NCBI RefSeq assembly: GCF_030272615.1
Contig: NC_081408.1
Location: 311,507,118 to 311,567,117 of the forward strand
DNA length: 60,000 bases
Source: Cryptomeria japonica
Taxonomy: Eukaryota; Streptophyta; Pinopsida; Cupressales; Cupressaceae
Reading direction: 5' to 3'
In this document: positions 1 through 10,796 of the stretch, in pieces
Numbering within the stretch: position 1 is the first letter of the stretch
Layout: the number at the start of each line of letters is the position of its first letter
The notes under the pieces: generated by a model
What the model was told of the DNA's origin: nothing
What the model saw: the letters and a program-made list of their open reading frames with translations, nothing else
The model's database searches: none
Made by a program: the position numbers and the translations under genes

Positions 1-572
1 ACTAAAGAATCACACTATGTCTATATTGGTTGTGTATGTTATGCACAACACTGATTTCCTAAATGCACCTTCAACTCTGCCCTCTATCGATTTTCCAATC
101 CTTGGATTCCACATTTTCATTCCTCTATCACTTGGGTCACCACTCTATGGAACTCCACTCTACTAGTCCTCTATCACTTGGCTCTGCATTCTCTTAAACT
201 CCCCCTATGTACATTTTCACATTATCTCAATTAACCTTGACAACAACCATCTCAAGAATGAGATATGTGAATTTATTGACCCTTCAGTCTATTGCCAATT
301 TTCCCTCCAAAACATCCCTTTCAAAAATCCATTATCATGCCCTAAATCACACCTCTGACATCATTGTAGGAATCTCTATCAAGATAGTTGAACATGTCGA
401 TAAGTCAGCTGATTGACTGGAGAAGACTCCCAATTTAACTAAATGTTAACTAAACGTTACTAGTCTGTCGGTTACAAACTCTTTTGGTGTACTGATCAAA
501 ATCTGTCTAGCCGGTTTCTTCCTATATACCAGTCTATTCTTTGCTTAACCGGTGGACCTCTTATGTGCTAAT

Positions 573-667
573 CTACTCACCGCTACCTAGTCTACTTACT
601 TCTTGTCGGTCTACTCACTACTTGCTGAGCTACTTACTGCTTGACGGTCTACAAACTGTTTATCCTA
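573..667. repeat. 19-bp imperfect tandem repeat, five copies
   Basis: The word CTACTYAC (CTACAAAC in the last copy) recurs at 573, 592, 611, 630 and 649, an exact 19-bp period. The rest of the unit is roughly CTTG-CGGT and varies from copy to copy. No reading frame is obvious through it. It lies in the internal region of element C, downstream of gag on the minus strand. Confidence 0.75.
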
Positions 668-779
668 TTTACTTATTATTTAGCTAGTTGACCTCAGTAT
701 CCTAGTCTACTTACTACCAATGGACTGAAGACTTAAGAGATGATGCTGCCAACAATGATAACCATATTATTCACCAGTC

Positions 780-1340
780 ATACAAAACTACATTAGAATA
801 CCAACATATGATCATTCTCAAATGTGTGCCTCTCATCTTCTAAATCTTGAGCCATGAAGAGGTGGGTTCCTTCTTCATCATTGTTGCGGCCACTAATAGA
901 TTTGCCTTCATCATCTATAGATACAAGTGCTGTATTTCTCATTAATTCTTCACAAACCAGTTCTATAGTTGCAGGCTCATTTCCATAGAGCTTCTTCGAT
1001 CTATCCCATAGGCTTTTTGTTGATCTGCATCTATCTACCTGTGAGGAGACATCATCTCATAACCCACAAAGTATACCCTTCATTGCTATATCACTACATC
1101 ATTTTCCTCTTTCTACATCTAAATAAGTGGGAGGACCAACTTTACTAGGGTAGCCATTTACAACCGACATCCACACATCAAACCCTAAAGAGGATAGGTA
1201 GACTTCCATCCTACAACTCAAAATAGGAAAATTTGAACCATCAAATGCAGGAGTATGGATTCACACAAAACAAACCATTGTGTTCAAATACCAGAATCTA
1301 CCCAAGCTAGAGAAATATTATCAATAGGGAACCTAGGCTT
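780..1340 (-). pseudogene. Element C gag remnant (UBN2-type copia gag)
   Basis: Read on the minus strand this stretch gives an interrupted frame containing SLWDRSKKLYGNE (about 980-1015), the tryptophan-rich signature of the copia gag domain (UBN2 family). An acidic tail ending near DLEDERHTFEND follows. Upstream pieces such as MSVVNGYPSKVGPP are in the right order. Gag would form the virus-like particle that packages the element RNA. At least two stop codons interrupt it, so no product is expected. No zinc knuckle is visible before the frame fades. The family assignment rests on the motif and on its position next to PBS and LTR. Confidence 0.6.
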
Positions 1341-1350
1341 GAATACTAAT
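1336..1350 (-). other. Degenerate tRNA primer binding site of element C
   Basis: GGCTTGAATACTAAT directly precedes the LTR at 1351. It is a decayed version of GGCTCTGATACCAAT, the reverse complement of the initiator-methionine tRNA primer site seen in F, G and H. It fixes element C as minus strand with its body to the left. Confidence 0.6.
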
Positions 1351-3733
1351 TGTTGAACACCAGATGTCATTGAGAGTGGGGGTAAATCATTGATTTCCAA
1401 ACTTAACCCTTTTCTATCCTATGTGTGTATACCGGTTAATAGATCTAACATGAAGAAGACATACCAGTTAGATGGGAGAGTAACACAAATGCAACCCCAC
1501 ATAAAAGTGACATCACACAGCACCAGATGTACAAGGAAAACCCAAGATGGAAAAAACCTCAGTGAGAAGTGCTGCAAGAGACTACTGCTCCAATCCAACC
1601 TCATAATGAAACATTTGGTTACAACATTAATGGCACCAACCCAAGAAGTACCATTTCTGCTTTAGGGAACCAACCCAAGGATCACCAATGCCTGCACTGA
1701 GCTCCAACTCAGTGATTACAAAATTATATTTTGAATACAAAAGTTATCTTCTTATTACAAAAGAACTATGTAACTCTCGCATATGTATCTCCTCTAGTTC
1801 TCCTCTCTTCAATCCTCTGTTGGTTCTTCTCTCTATCAGTTCTTTTTTCTCTCTGTCACACTACTACTATTCACCACTAGTTTTGATAACTACGTCATAT
1901 GTTTACCATGTGATTCCCACCGGTTCTCAGCTTGCCTTCTCTACAATTTTTTATATGTCTTCTCTACCAGTTCAGTCACCACCGGTGTACTCCTCTCTTA
2001 GACTCAAGGACAGGCTACTAGTTGCCTCACTCTTGTTGGTTGAACTCTTCAACCTGATTCTCTCTCTCAGATTGTCTTTGAGCACTTCACTGATTTTCTT
2101 CCTCAAGTAGCAGCCCCCATAATATCTTTCTATTGCACTCTTATATCCATATTTTCCTGCCTAAACATGAGTTTGAACATTGGCATGCTACGGTTTCTTC
2201 CATGCACTGAATCTACATCTGATCTGATCTCTAGTCATTGTGACATATCATATCCAATCTAATATCATGTCCTTGATCAATGTTCAACACTCAATCAATG
2301 AGCATCACCCAGCCATTTACCTTGTGAACTATGTCTTCTCTCTTTTCCTGTCTGTAGCATAATTTTTGGCCTTTTGTCTGATCGATCACATGCGTGATGT
2401 GGTTTCCTTCATCCTCTTTGATCTGCAAGATCATTCTTTTTTGGAACTTTGATGTTTCCTTGATCTCAAGCTGCAATCCTCTGCCATACTTTCTCAAGCT
2501 ACAGAGTTGCCATAAATGTTGGACTAGTCGCCAATGACCTCATTGACTCACCATACTGACATGTGCATGCATGCCACTTCACCTCCACATGGCCCCTTTG
2601 TCAGCATCCACCTCTTCTAAGTCTTTTATGTTGGTCCAGACAAGATCACTAACCAACCACTCAACAGGGTTCATCTACGGGTTCAAAGACCCTATCGGTT
2701 ATACCCTAACCGGTCTGCCTGCAACCTCGCACTCTGCTTCTCTTCCAGTGGAGCACCTAAACCAATCAGCACACATGCCAACCTACCTCATGCACATCTT
2801 TATTAGATGGGAGCCTTTTGCATTTGCACTTTATCAGCATTACTAGTGTACATACTTACCGGTAAACACCTTGATGACATCATGTCATCAACCTTCAATA
2901 AAATTCATTTGTTTGCATCTATGGTAACACCTTTCTTCACTAGTACATTGGTTCATCTATTAACATGTTTGTCAAAGTGACAAACAAATCCTTCAATATT
3001 TATATTGGCAACACATAATGTCCACCATCTGATCCAGTGCATATCTATGATCTCATGCACCTAAGGCAACTTAGTATTTCACCAATTCATCTGGTGGGAG
3101 CCTTCAATCACCTGCCTTCTACTCTTTTGTCTTATTTTGGAGGACTATGATGCATTCCATGCATAATAGGAGATAAGATCCTCTTACCAGCAGGAGTAGA
3201 CCCTTGTCATCTGCATCTTGAAATGCACCAATGTGGCTTCCCTGTTTGAGAAACATATCTTCAAATAGGCACATGTGAACCGGTTGACCACATTCACTGT
3301 TAGTCAACTCTTCATTTGGTGATTGCATCTTTATATGCTGGGAGTCCTATTGTTTCACATCCACATAGCATACTGATGGTTTGCACATACATTACTTCTA
3401 GTGATGATTTGAATTTGGTAACATTCCCCCTCTTCATTAAAATCAATAGCCCAACATATTTCTCTCTTGCTGGTTGGCCACAATTCATTGCCAACATATC
3501 ACTTATCGGTCTGCAGTAAACATCTTCAACACAAGTCAAACACTAACTTTTATACCAGTGACTCCAATGGACATTGTGTTGAATGGCATTCTCTATCTTA
3601 CCGATTACCTGCTAAGCTAGGTGACATCAAAGACATCACATCCTGTATCCATCAATGACAATGTTGCACATACATCTCTTATATTGGTTGCCATCCTATA
3701 TAAGTTGACATCAATGACAACATAATTCCAACA
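1351..3733 (-). repeat. 5' LTR of element C
   Basis: It begins TGTTGAACACC beside the degenerate PBS and ends CCAACA, so it has TG...CA ends. Near its left end is TGAGAGTGGGGGTAAATCA (1371-1389), the same end motif as the LTRs of F, G and H. Further in is a decayed copy of the conserved GGAAAACCC...GGAAAAACC block. At about 2.4 kb it is twice as long as the other copia LTRs here, so it may hold an unrecognised insertion. The words ACCGGT or CCGGT recur, as in the F and G LTRs. Short frames inside it (for example 1688-2110 plus) are chance frames. The base after it starts element B sequence. Confidence 0.7.
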
Positions 3734-3740
3734 TACACAA

Positions 3741-4660
3741 GTTGTTAGAGATCTACCTAATATTGTTAAACCTGTTAATCTGGCTATTAGAGATTTATCT
3801 AAGATTGTTAAACTTGTTAATTCGGTATGTTAAAATGTCAGTTGGGTAAGAAAACAAGGATTTATTTCAAGAATAAATGGTATAAATTTGATGGATTGTT
3901 GGATTTTGTGCATATTGACTTGTGTGGAGCTCAAAATATTAGAAGTGTGTAGGGTGAGATACTTTATGTTGCTAATTGATGATTATTATAGGATGATGTG
4001 GGTTGTATTTTTGAAGGAAAACTCTGAAGCATTTGATAAATTCAAGATATTCAAATCTAAAGTTGAAACTGTGTCTGGATTGAAGTTGAAGTGTCTGAGA
4101 TGTGATAAGAGGTGGAGAATTTTGTTCTAGTGATTTCAATTCATTCTGTGAGATGGATGGAATCAGAAGACATCTATCTGCTCCTAGAGCCCCATAGTAG
4201 AATGGAGTTGTTGAGAGGAAGAATCGTACTATATTGGACGCTACAAGAACTATGTTGAATGCAGGAAATGTTCTAAAGGTCTGATGGAGAGAAGCTATTG
4301 CCACTACAATCTATACATTCAACAAAGTTCATATCAAAGGTGATATTGATAAGACCCCCTATGAGCTTTGGTTTGGTCATGTTCCTACTGTGAAATATTT
4401 CAAAGTTTTTGGTAGCAAATGTTATATCAAGAGAGATGTGGATATTGGAAATTTTGATGCTAGAAGTGATGAAGGTGTCTTTTTGGGATATTCTACAATG
4501 AGCAAATCCTACCTGTGCTATAATAAGAGACTGAGAAAGATAGTTGAGAGTGCGAATGTGAAGGTGGATGGGAACCTTGGGAAGGAGATTAGAGCATATG
4601 ATGATGGTCAACATGTTGTTTTAGCTCCTATTCAGTCTGAATAGCCTAAGTAAAATGATC
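3741..4660 (+). pseudogene. Element B pre-integrase and integrase remnant
   Basis: The frame opens with VVRDLPNIVKPVN, the pre-integrase motif, immediately followed by a second copy IRDLSKIVKLVN, an in-frame tandem duplication of about 48 bp. A stop and a one-base shift follow before the zinc-binding cysteine pair. Integrase core pieces follow: FMLLIDDYYRMMWVVFLKE (about 3962-4018), LKCLRCDKRW at the second catalytic Asp, then NGVVERKNRTILDATRTM (about 4200-4255) carrying the catalytic Glu. The C-terminal part runs as MKYFKVFGSKCYIKRD to KIVESANVKV (4390-4570). The protein would insert element cDNA into the genome. It is dead through stops and frameshifts. Confidence 0.82.
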
Positions 4661-4689
4661 TAATAGAGACTATTAACCCAATTAGTATT

Positions 4690-5895
4690 GTTGCTGGTGA
4701 TGATCCTGCAGGAACCTGAGGATCAAAACAAACAGAAGACTCCAAGATATGTTAAATTGAATCATTCTGAGAATCAGATTATTGGTGATAACAATAAAGA
4801 TGTTATGACTAGAAGAAGGTTAGCTGCAGAAGAAGTATGTTTGATTTCTAAAATTGAACCTAAAAAATGTTGTTGAAGCCTATAAAGATGATAACTAGAT
4901 AAGAGCCATGGAAGAAGAGTTAGATCAAATTGAAAAAAAAAACACTTGGGAACTTGTGCCTAGACCTAAGGATAGAAATGTTATTGGTATTAAATGGGTT
5001 TTTAGGAACAAATTGAATGAAGTCAGTGAAGTAGTCAGAAATAAAGCTAGACTTTTCAAAGGATATTCAGAGCAAGAAGGAATTGATTATGAAGAAAATT
5101 TTGCTCTGGTTTCTAGAATTGAAGTTGTTAGACTGTTACTTGCTTATGCTGCTTATAAAGATTTCAAGGTATATCAGATGGATGTCAAATCTACATTTTT
5201 GAATGGTGATCAAGGAGAATAAGTTTACATTGAACAACCTGGTGGATTTTCACTATTGGATGATGGAGACATGGTATGTAAGTTGAAGAAAGCGCTTAAT
5301 GGGTTGAAACAAGCCTCTAGAGCTTGGTATGCTAGATTAGTCAAATACTTGTTGAAATTGGGATTTACTAAAGGTGATGCTGACAGTAATCTGTACTTTA
5401 AGATTGAAAATGATAACATTTTGATTGTTGAAGTCTTTGTTGATGACATTATCTTTGGTGGTGATGATGATATGAGTATGAAGTTTGCCGGTGATATACA
5501 AAAATAATTTCAGATGTCTATGATTGGTGAGATGAAGTTTTTATTAGCTTTGTAGATTGCACGGACAGGAAAAGGTATCTTTCTATCTCAAACTAAGTAT
5601 GCGAAGGAATTGTTGAAGAAGTTTGGACTAGATGATTCCAAACCAGTTGGAACTCCTATGGTGACTAGTTGTAAATTGTCCAAAAATGATGAATCTCAGA
5701 AAGCTAATCCAAGTTTGTACATATCTATGGTTGGTGGACTACTATATCTTACTCAAACTAGACCTAACATTATGCATGATGTGTGTATGGCTACTAGATA
5801 TCAAGCTAATCCAAAGGAGAGTCATGTCACTACTGCTAAGAGGATATTTAGATATCTAAAGGGGGAGAGAGGTCATGTGAAAAAATGCATTATCT
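4690..5895 (+). pseudogene. Element B reverse transcriptase with truncated RNase H
   Basis: The reading starts with TPRYVKLNHSENQI and runs through WELVPRPKDRNVIGIKWVF and GIDYEENFALVSRIEVVRLL to YQMDVKSTFLNGD, then a stop at 5220-5222. It resumes in the same frame with VYIEQPGGF and reaches the catalytic FVDD (about 5440) in [14 protein letters not shown]. Further stops follow near 5505 and 5553. The connection segment ELLKKFGLDDSKPVGTPM and GLLYLTQTRPNIMHDVCM is intact up to FRYLKGE (5868). The sequence then changes to 3'-end noncoding DNA, so the RNase H catalytic part is missing. It would copy element RNA to DNA; inactive. Confidence 0.88.
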
Positions 5896-5980
5896 ATCTA
5901 GATCTTAGGAGGAGTTTGCTAGTGATATCTTCTTTCTTTACATTGACTATTTTTCACATTCATATGTTGCCATCAATGCC

Positions 5981-5992
5981 AAAGGGGGAGAT
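5981..5992 (+). other. Polypurine tract of element B
   Basis: AAAGGGGGAGAT sits directly before the TGTTGG start of the 3' LTR. It is the same tract, in opposite orientation, as ATCTCCCCCTTT beside the 3' LTRs of E, F and H. The preceding words TTGCCATCAATGCC are shared too. Confidence 0.85.
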
Positions 5993-7253
5993 TGTTGGAG
6001 TTGTTGGATATGGTTGTTCATTGCTGCTGCTAGGATATGTTGTTTTCATTGATATCAACATATTTCTATGGTTTATTCAAATGAGTTTGGGAAGATCTTC
6101 TGATCCTGTTTTGTAGTTTGGTTATGCTTATCACTACTTTGCACAATTCGGTATTTCCTCCAGTATATTCCAGTCTGATCAGATCTTGTGTTGAGGCTTT
6201 AGGATATTGTTTGGGATGATCTTGTGTATCTTCATTTCAGATGGTTTGTGATTTGGTGCCCCGCAAGTTATCTTTATTCCTGATAGTTGTTGATTGGCTG
6301 TGTTCTTGAGCTTTCTGATGTTGATTGATGAAGATTTGATAAGTGGTGTTGGAGAAGCTATTGGTGATGATTCTAACATGTTTGTTGGTGTTTCCTAGTC
6401 GTTTCCTATTTTTTTTGGTGATCCACATCGATCGTTATGTGATTTTTTGGTGGTTTTCATCAACTGGTATTGATTTTTGTGTTATGCGGTATTTTTGGTG
6501 TGGTGTGTTGCGATTGATCTTGGCTTGATTTCTAGTGGATGTGATTATTTGGGAATTTAAATTAGGTCTAGTATATGTAATTCAAATCATTATATTGGTG
6601 TGGTGATCGATCTTTGTATCGTGTAATGTAATTTTTTGAGTTGAGGGTTGAGAGTTTAGCCGACCTTGTTATCAAGGTTGATGAATTGTATATATAGGTG
6701 AGTTATTCACTTAGTTTTGGAGTTGGTATTGTGTCTGCATTATTAGAGATAGGTGAATGTGCAAACAAGATATTTATCATTTTGTGAAGTGTTGAGGTTA
6801 GATTGGTGTTGCAGAGCAGACAACTATTCTTAACTGAAACTGTCATCAGGCATTTGTAGATGCTATCATTGCAGTTCATTTCTTCCGAATTGTAGTCCAA
6901 ATCATATTGCAAGTCAGTGAGACTTCCTTGAGGGTTGTATCCTTTCGGGAAAATATCTTTTATTAGTGAGCTCTAGGCAATTTGCCTAAATGCACGTGCA
7001 TTCCCCATTGTAATATTTTCACATACTACTATAGAGTATTATCTTACTATGGGTAGGATCCCACCATGGTTTTTCCCTTAACTGGGTTTTCCACGTCAAA
7101 AATCTTGGTGTTGTGTGTTGTGTTGTTAATTTTCTTATCTATTTATTGCTGCATTTTATCAGTTTATGTCTTGAATTTTAATTTTGAGATCCGATGAAGA
7201 CTGATTCACCCCCCCCCCCCCTTCTCAGTCTTCCTTCTTGATTGCTGCTAACA
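5993..7253 (+). repeat. 3' LTR of element B
   Basis: It starts TGTTGGAGTTG after the polypurine tract and ends GCTGCTAACA, about 1,261 bp with TG...CA ends. Near the right end lie the conserved blocks CCCACCATGGTTTTTCCC and GGGTTTTCCACGT (about 7060-7095), then a run of 13 C (7209-7221) flanked by GATTCA and TTCTCAGT. The same blocks occur reverse-complemented in the minus-strand LTRs of F, G and H. Frames inside it such as 6343-6528 are chance frames. Confidence 0.85.
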
Positions 7254-7930
7254 CTCCATCAGTTTCATGTTCATTCTTTTTGCAACTCCATTCTACTCTA
7301 GAGAATACAGAGTTTTCTATTGTCTATTAATGCCACAATCTTCAAAATCTATCAAAATTATTAGAGTAAAATTCATCATCATTATCAGTCCTCAAACATT
7401 TTATTTTATTTCTAGTCTACAACTCAACCATTGCTTTAAATTCTTTAAATCAACTAGAAACTTTAGATTTACTCTTTAGAAAGTATACCCATACCATTTT
7501 ACTAAAATAATAAATAAATGAAACATAATATGTGTATTTTCCAATGGAAGGAACATCTACAAGATCAAACACATCAAAATGAATAAGATTCAAAACACCA
7601 CAAGATTTATGAGAACTCAAGTAAAACTAAACATGATTTTTTTCCATAAATGTAATTCTCAAAAAAACAAATTCAAGATTACAATAATTCAAACTTTTAA
7701 CACGGTTTTTACTTTTCAGGGTCCTTAGACCCTTTTCTCCAATGTGGCCAAGGCTCTGGCGCCATAACATAATCTTCTTTGTAGATAGCTTTTCTTCAAA
7801 AGAAAGTGCACCCTTACATACCCAAAAGCCATGGCCATCTATTAAAGGTGAAACCATCAAATCTTCCAACAAAATATCTAGAGATTTAATTTTCATGAAA
7901 GTGCTATTACACTTAATAGTCTATGCATCC
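7254..7930 (-). pseudogene. Element A integrase and pre-integrase remnant
   Basis: On the minus strand, 7627-7896 reads through LWRQSLGHIGEKGLRTLKSK, a GAG-pre-integrase domain with the first zinc-binding His. The region 7265-7310 gives NGVAKRMN, the conserved block around the catalytic Glu of copia integrase. The frame ends abruptly at 7254, where the B LTR begins. The core between them is too damaged to read with confidence. Confidence 0.7.
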
Positions 7931-8049
7931 AACTTATACAACGTGCCAAATTTGTCACCTCTATAAATTACCATAGAAACCTTCACCATTTTGCACTTTG
8001 CATTAGAAAAGACTACCTACACACCCACATCTATTAGTTTTCTCATAGA

Positions 8050-9170
8050 TAAAAAAAATTCATCCTAGTCTAGGGATATACAACACACCACTAGTCCTTT
8101 TTACCCTACCATTAGGAAAGTTGATTCTAACTTTTCCATGACCAACAATATCTAAGTGAGAATCATCACCCAAGTACACCTTACCTCCATTAAATTCTTC
8201 ATAATAAAAAAACCAATCTCTATTGGAAGTCATATGAAATATGCACCTCACTCAATTAACCAAGCATCATTACCTACATGAGTGGCCAAATTTGCAATGA
8301 ATGCATCACCATCTTCCTTCTCAAATTCACAATCAAAATCAAACTTCTTTTTCTTTTTATTTTCCTCTTTTCAATCATTATGAATGTGTCTTGATTTACC
8401 ATAATTCCAGCAAATGGCTTTGGACTTTCTAAGAGATTTTGATCTCCCTTTGGACTTCAATTTATTACACTTCTCATTCTTCTTGTCGCTTTTCTTGGGT
8501 CTTCCCTGAATAGTTAGGGATTTCTTTGAACTGATAGATACCAACCTTCACATTGCTTCACCAACCATGGAACCCACCACATCTTCAAAATTCAAAACAA
8601 CATAAGTACTACTGATAGCCATAACAAGAGAATACAACAAATTAGGAAAAGAAAAAAGAAAGATATTACATTTCTCTTCCTCATCCATCTTGACATTAAT
8701 AGATGCCAATTGAGAAACCAACATATTGAATGATTCTAGGTGGTCTGTAATTCATCCACCCTCTTCTATTCTCAAGGAATACAATTTCTTCCTCAAAAAA
8801 ATCCAATGTAATAAATATTTGGCTTTATACACCTCCCCAATCTTATTCCATAGCTTCTTTGTAGAAGTCTCTTCATGAATATTGATTAGAATAGAGTCTT
8901 CCAAGCAGAATCTAATTAGACCCTTAATTTTGTGGTCCATAACATCATACTAAGAAGTCAGAGTAGGATCTAAAGGTCTTGAGACATTCACATCAACAAC
9001 ATCCCATTGATCTAGATGTATTATCATCCATCTTTAGCTTCCACATCTTAAAATTACTTCTAAAAAATTTCTCCAACTCTATTCTACTTAACGAACTTAC
9101 CATTTGAAAATTCTTGTAACAAGATCAAAAAGTATCTTCTACACAACCTCTCACTCAAATATGGATTTTC
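8050..9170 (-). pseudogene. Element A gag and protease remnant
   Basis: Minus-strand reading from right to left gives a UBN2-type gag piece at 8752-8940 (IKGLIRFCLEDSILINIHE, then KKLWNKIGEVYKAK). A lysine-rich segment and a damaged zinc knuckle, CWNYGKSRH (about 8385-8410), follow; only the first Cys of a CCHC pattern survives. A protease-linked segment with HMTSNRDWF and VYLGDDSHLDIVGHGKV lies at 8060-8251. The family order gag, knuckle, protease fits Ty1/copia. The catalytic Asp region of the protease is not readable. Several stops make it inactive. Confidence 0.72.
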
Positions 9171-9212
9171 TCAAAAAACCCAACAACACAGAACTGAAAT
9201 CAAAGGTGATCA

Positions 9213-9225
9213 GGCTCTAATACCA
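9213..9225 (-). other. Primer binding site of element A
   Basis: GGCTCTAATACCA is the reverse complement of TGGTATTAGAGCC, one base from the initiator-methionine tRNA site TGGTATCAGAGCC. It stands two bases left of the LTR start at 9228. Confidence 0.8.
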
Positions 9226-9227
9226 CT

Positions 9228-9378
9228 TGTAAGGAAGTTAAGTAGTAGAACAACTTCCTACACTAACCTTAAGAGAATGGTAATGAAAAAACTTTTATAG
9301 ATTCTTACAATAGTTACAAAAACTTAAGAAAAATAAACATAAATAGAATGCATACCACAACAAAGTGAATTATGGTAA
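9228..9378 (-). repeat. Element A 5' LTR, first fragment
   Basis: It begins TGTAAGGAAGTTAAG next to the PBS and runs until the D LTR begins at 9379. The last 83 bp (9296-9378) are repeated, with a handful of differences, on the far side of D at 16920-17005. Confidence 0.75.
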
Positions 9379-10780
9379 TGTAGAGGTAGCAGTAGTAGGG
9401 TGGTAAACCCCCACACCTTCACCTTTTACTCCTTCAATCTCAAGCCCTTAAAGGCTTCAACTCAGACCAAACTCAAATTTGAACTTTTACCCCTTACAAG
9501 GGTTAGTAAACTCTTTCCAAATGCTCTCAGGTCCTAAAAAGACCTTTCATAACCTTCTTGCTATACAAGGGCAATAACTTTGCTCATTACCCCTAATCAC
9601 ACCTACCCAGCTAGTAGCCCTATTTTCCTATTTTTTTAGACTTTACTCCAAAATGTGCCAAACAATGTCCCAAACAAATTTTAGTTTAAGATACCCTTTT
9701 TGATCCTCTATCAGACTCTAAAGAATTAGACCTCCAACTTACTCCAGCACTCCTAGGTACCTACTTGGGTCACATACCTAATTGATCAAGTTAGGATTGG
9801 GTTACAAAGGAGGTGTATGGGAAGTGGGTCACAAGAAAGATCCAATGCTTCAAAGGGCTTTTCCAATGTCCAACTATACCAATTCAATCATATAACTCAA
9901 TTTCCCATTGTTGTACATCTTGCTATCAATCAATCTCTAATTGTTCTAATCTAAACCCTCACAAAGTTTAGACTAGGGCTTGGTGGAAAAAATACCAAAC
10001 CAACTCCTCTGACCTTTCCCCTTTGAAATGTCATAATACACCCTACTAACTTGCATTCTACCAATGGCCATTGAAAATAAATGGCTATATTGCAAGTTAG
10101 GGCATCATCTATGCAACACCCTAGAAAATATAGGGTTTCAGACCTGCAGAAGGTAAAATGACAATATCTTCCTTCAAACACAACTTCAAGGGGTTAGACC
10201 AGGCTCATCTAAAAGGTAACTCAGTGCTCTTTCCTACCAAGCTAGAATTTCATGAAAACATTCAATGCCCTGTACAAAAATGTAACACAGTTCTAGCAAA
10301 ATCAGATTTGTTTATTGCAAATACTCCACCAAACTTCTCAAAACCATCAACAACTATCAACAACCTTTCCTCTTTAGTTGTGAAAGCATATATAGGCTCC
10401 TCTAATGATAAAAACCAACTTTTAAATGGTTATGACCATTGGAAGGAAGTTACACTCCTACCGGCAACTTTTCAAAAGTTGCTTGACAACAATGACAATA
10501 ATTTTGCAACATTTTGCAACTTTAATCACTAAGCACCTATACCTTGTCAAACACATCCAAGGTCATAATTAAGCTTCAAAACACTTAAGACAAAATTTCC
10601 TAATAGAGCTCTAGGTTTATATGTGCACCTAAGAGGTTATTGACCACACAAAGGCATTTTATTACATCAAGGGTGATCTTTGAGATCTAACCCATTATTG
10701 CAACAAAAGAAAACACAAGACACTCACTAGACACCCCTAAGCCATGAAAACACTGTGAAAAGTAGAGGTGCCCTACACCA
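9379..10780 (-). repeat. Element D 3' LTR
   Basis: It begins TGTAGAGGTAGCAG and ends CCCTACACCA on the plus strand, so the element-sense LTR starts TGGTGTAGGG. It aligns along its whole length to 15472-16916. A small frame at 9951-10181 has a near copy at 16044-16277 simply because the LTRs are copies; neither looks like a gene. Confidence 0.9.
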
Positions 10781-10796
10781 TTCTCCCCAGGCCAAA
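10781..10796 (-). other. Polypurine tract of element D
   Basis: On the minus strand GGCCTGGGGAGAA lies directly before the LTR start TGGTGTAGGG, the expected position for priming plus-strand DNA synthesis. Confidence 0.7.

Larger units (their letters stand above)
1..1350 (-). mobile_element. Element C internal region (Ty1/copia, partial)
   Basis: Only the beginning of the internal region of a minus-strand copia element lies in the window; the rest is beyond the left edge. Evidence is the gag-like reading on the minus strand (about 780-1340), a degenerate primer binding site at 1336-1350 and the LTR that follows at 1351. Between 1 and 780 I see no recognisable domain. That stretch holds an exact-period 19-bp tandem repeat and scattered CCGGT words like those of the LTRs. 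The short plus-strand frame at 207-416 shows no domain. Confidence 0.65.
3734..7253 (+). mobile_element. Element B, plus-strand Ty1/copia, 5' part displaced
   Basis: Domains run in plus-strand copia order: GAG-pre-integrase (3741-3860), integrase (3880-4650), reverse transcriptase (4900-5500), the start of the RNase H segment (5600-5870), polypurine tract (5981-5992) and 3' LTR (5993-7253). C interrupts it at 3733/3734 and its gag and 5' LTR lie beyond the window. B itself interrupts the integrase of element A. Immediately right of the LTR is CTCCA, one half of the expected target duplication. Many stops and shifts show it is old. Confidence 0.85.

Noticed and set aside
1688-2110. A 140-codon frame in the C LTR
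   Set aside because: It is Ser/Leu-rich from CT-rich DNA, has no motif, and lies wholly inside an LTR.
3316-3658. Overlapping frames on both strands near the right end of the C LTR
   Set aside because: They lie in the LTR, overlap one another in several frames and carry no motif.
9213-9225. Primer binding sites (here and at 15455, 26464, 35061, 42161, 57216) as tRNA genes
   Set aside because: They match only the 3' end of a tRNA and have no cloverleaf around them.
9951-10181. Frame repeated at 16044-16277 that looks like a conserved pair
   Set aside because: The pair exists only because the two regions are the LTRs of D.
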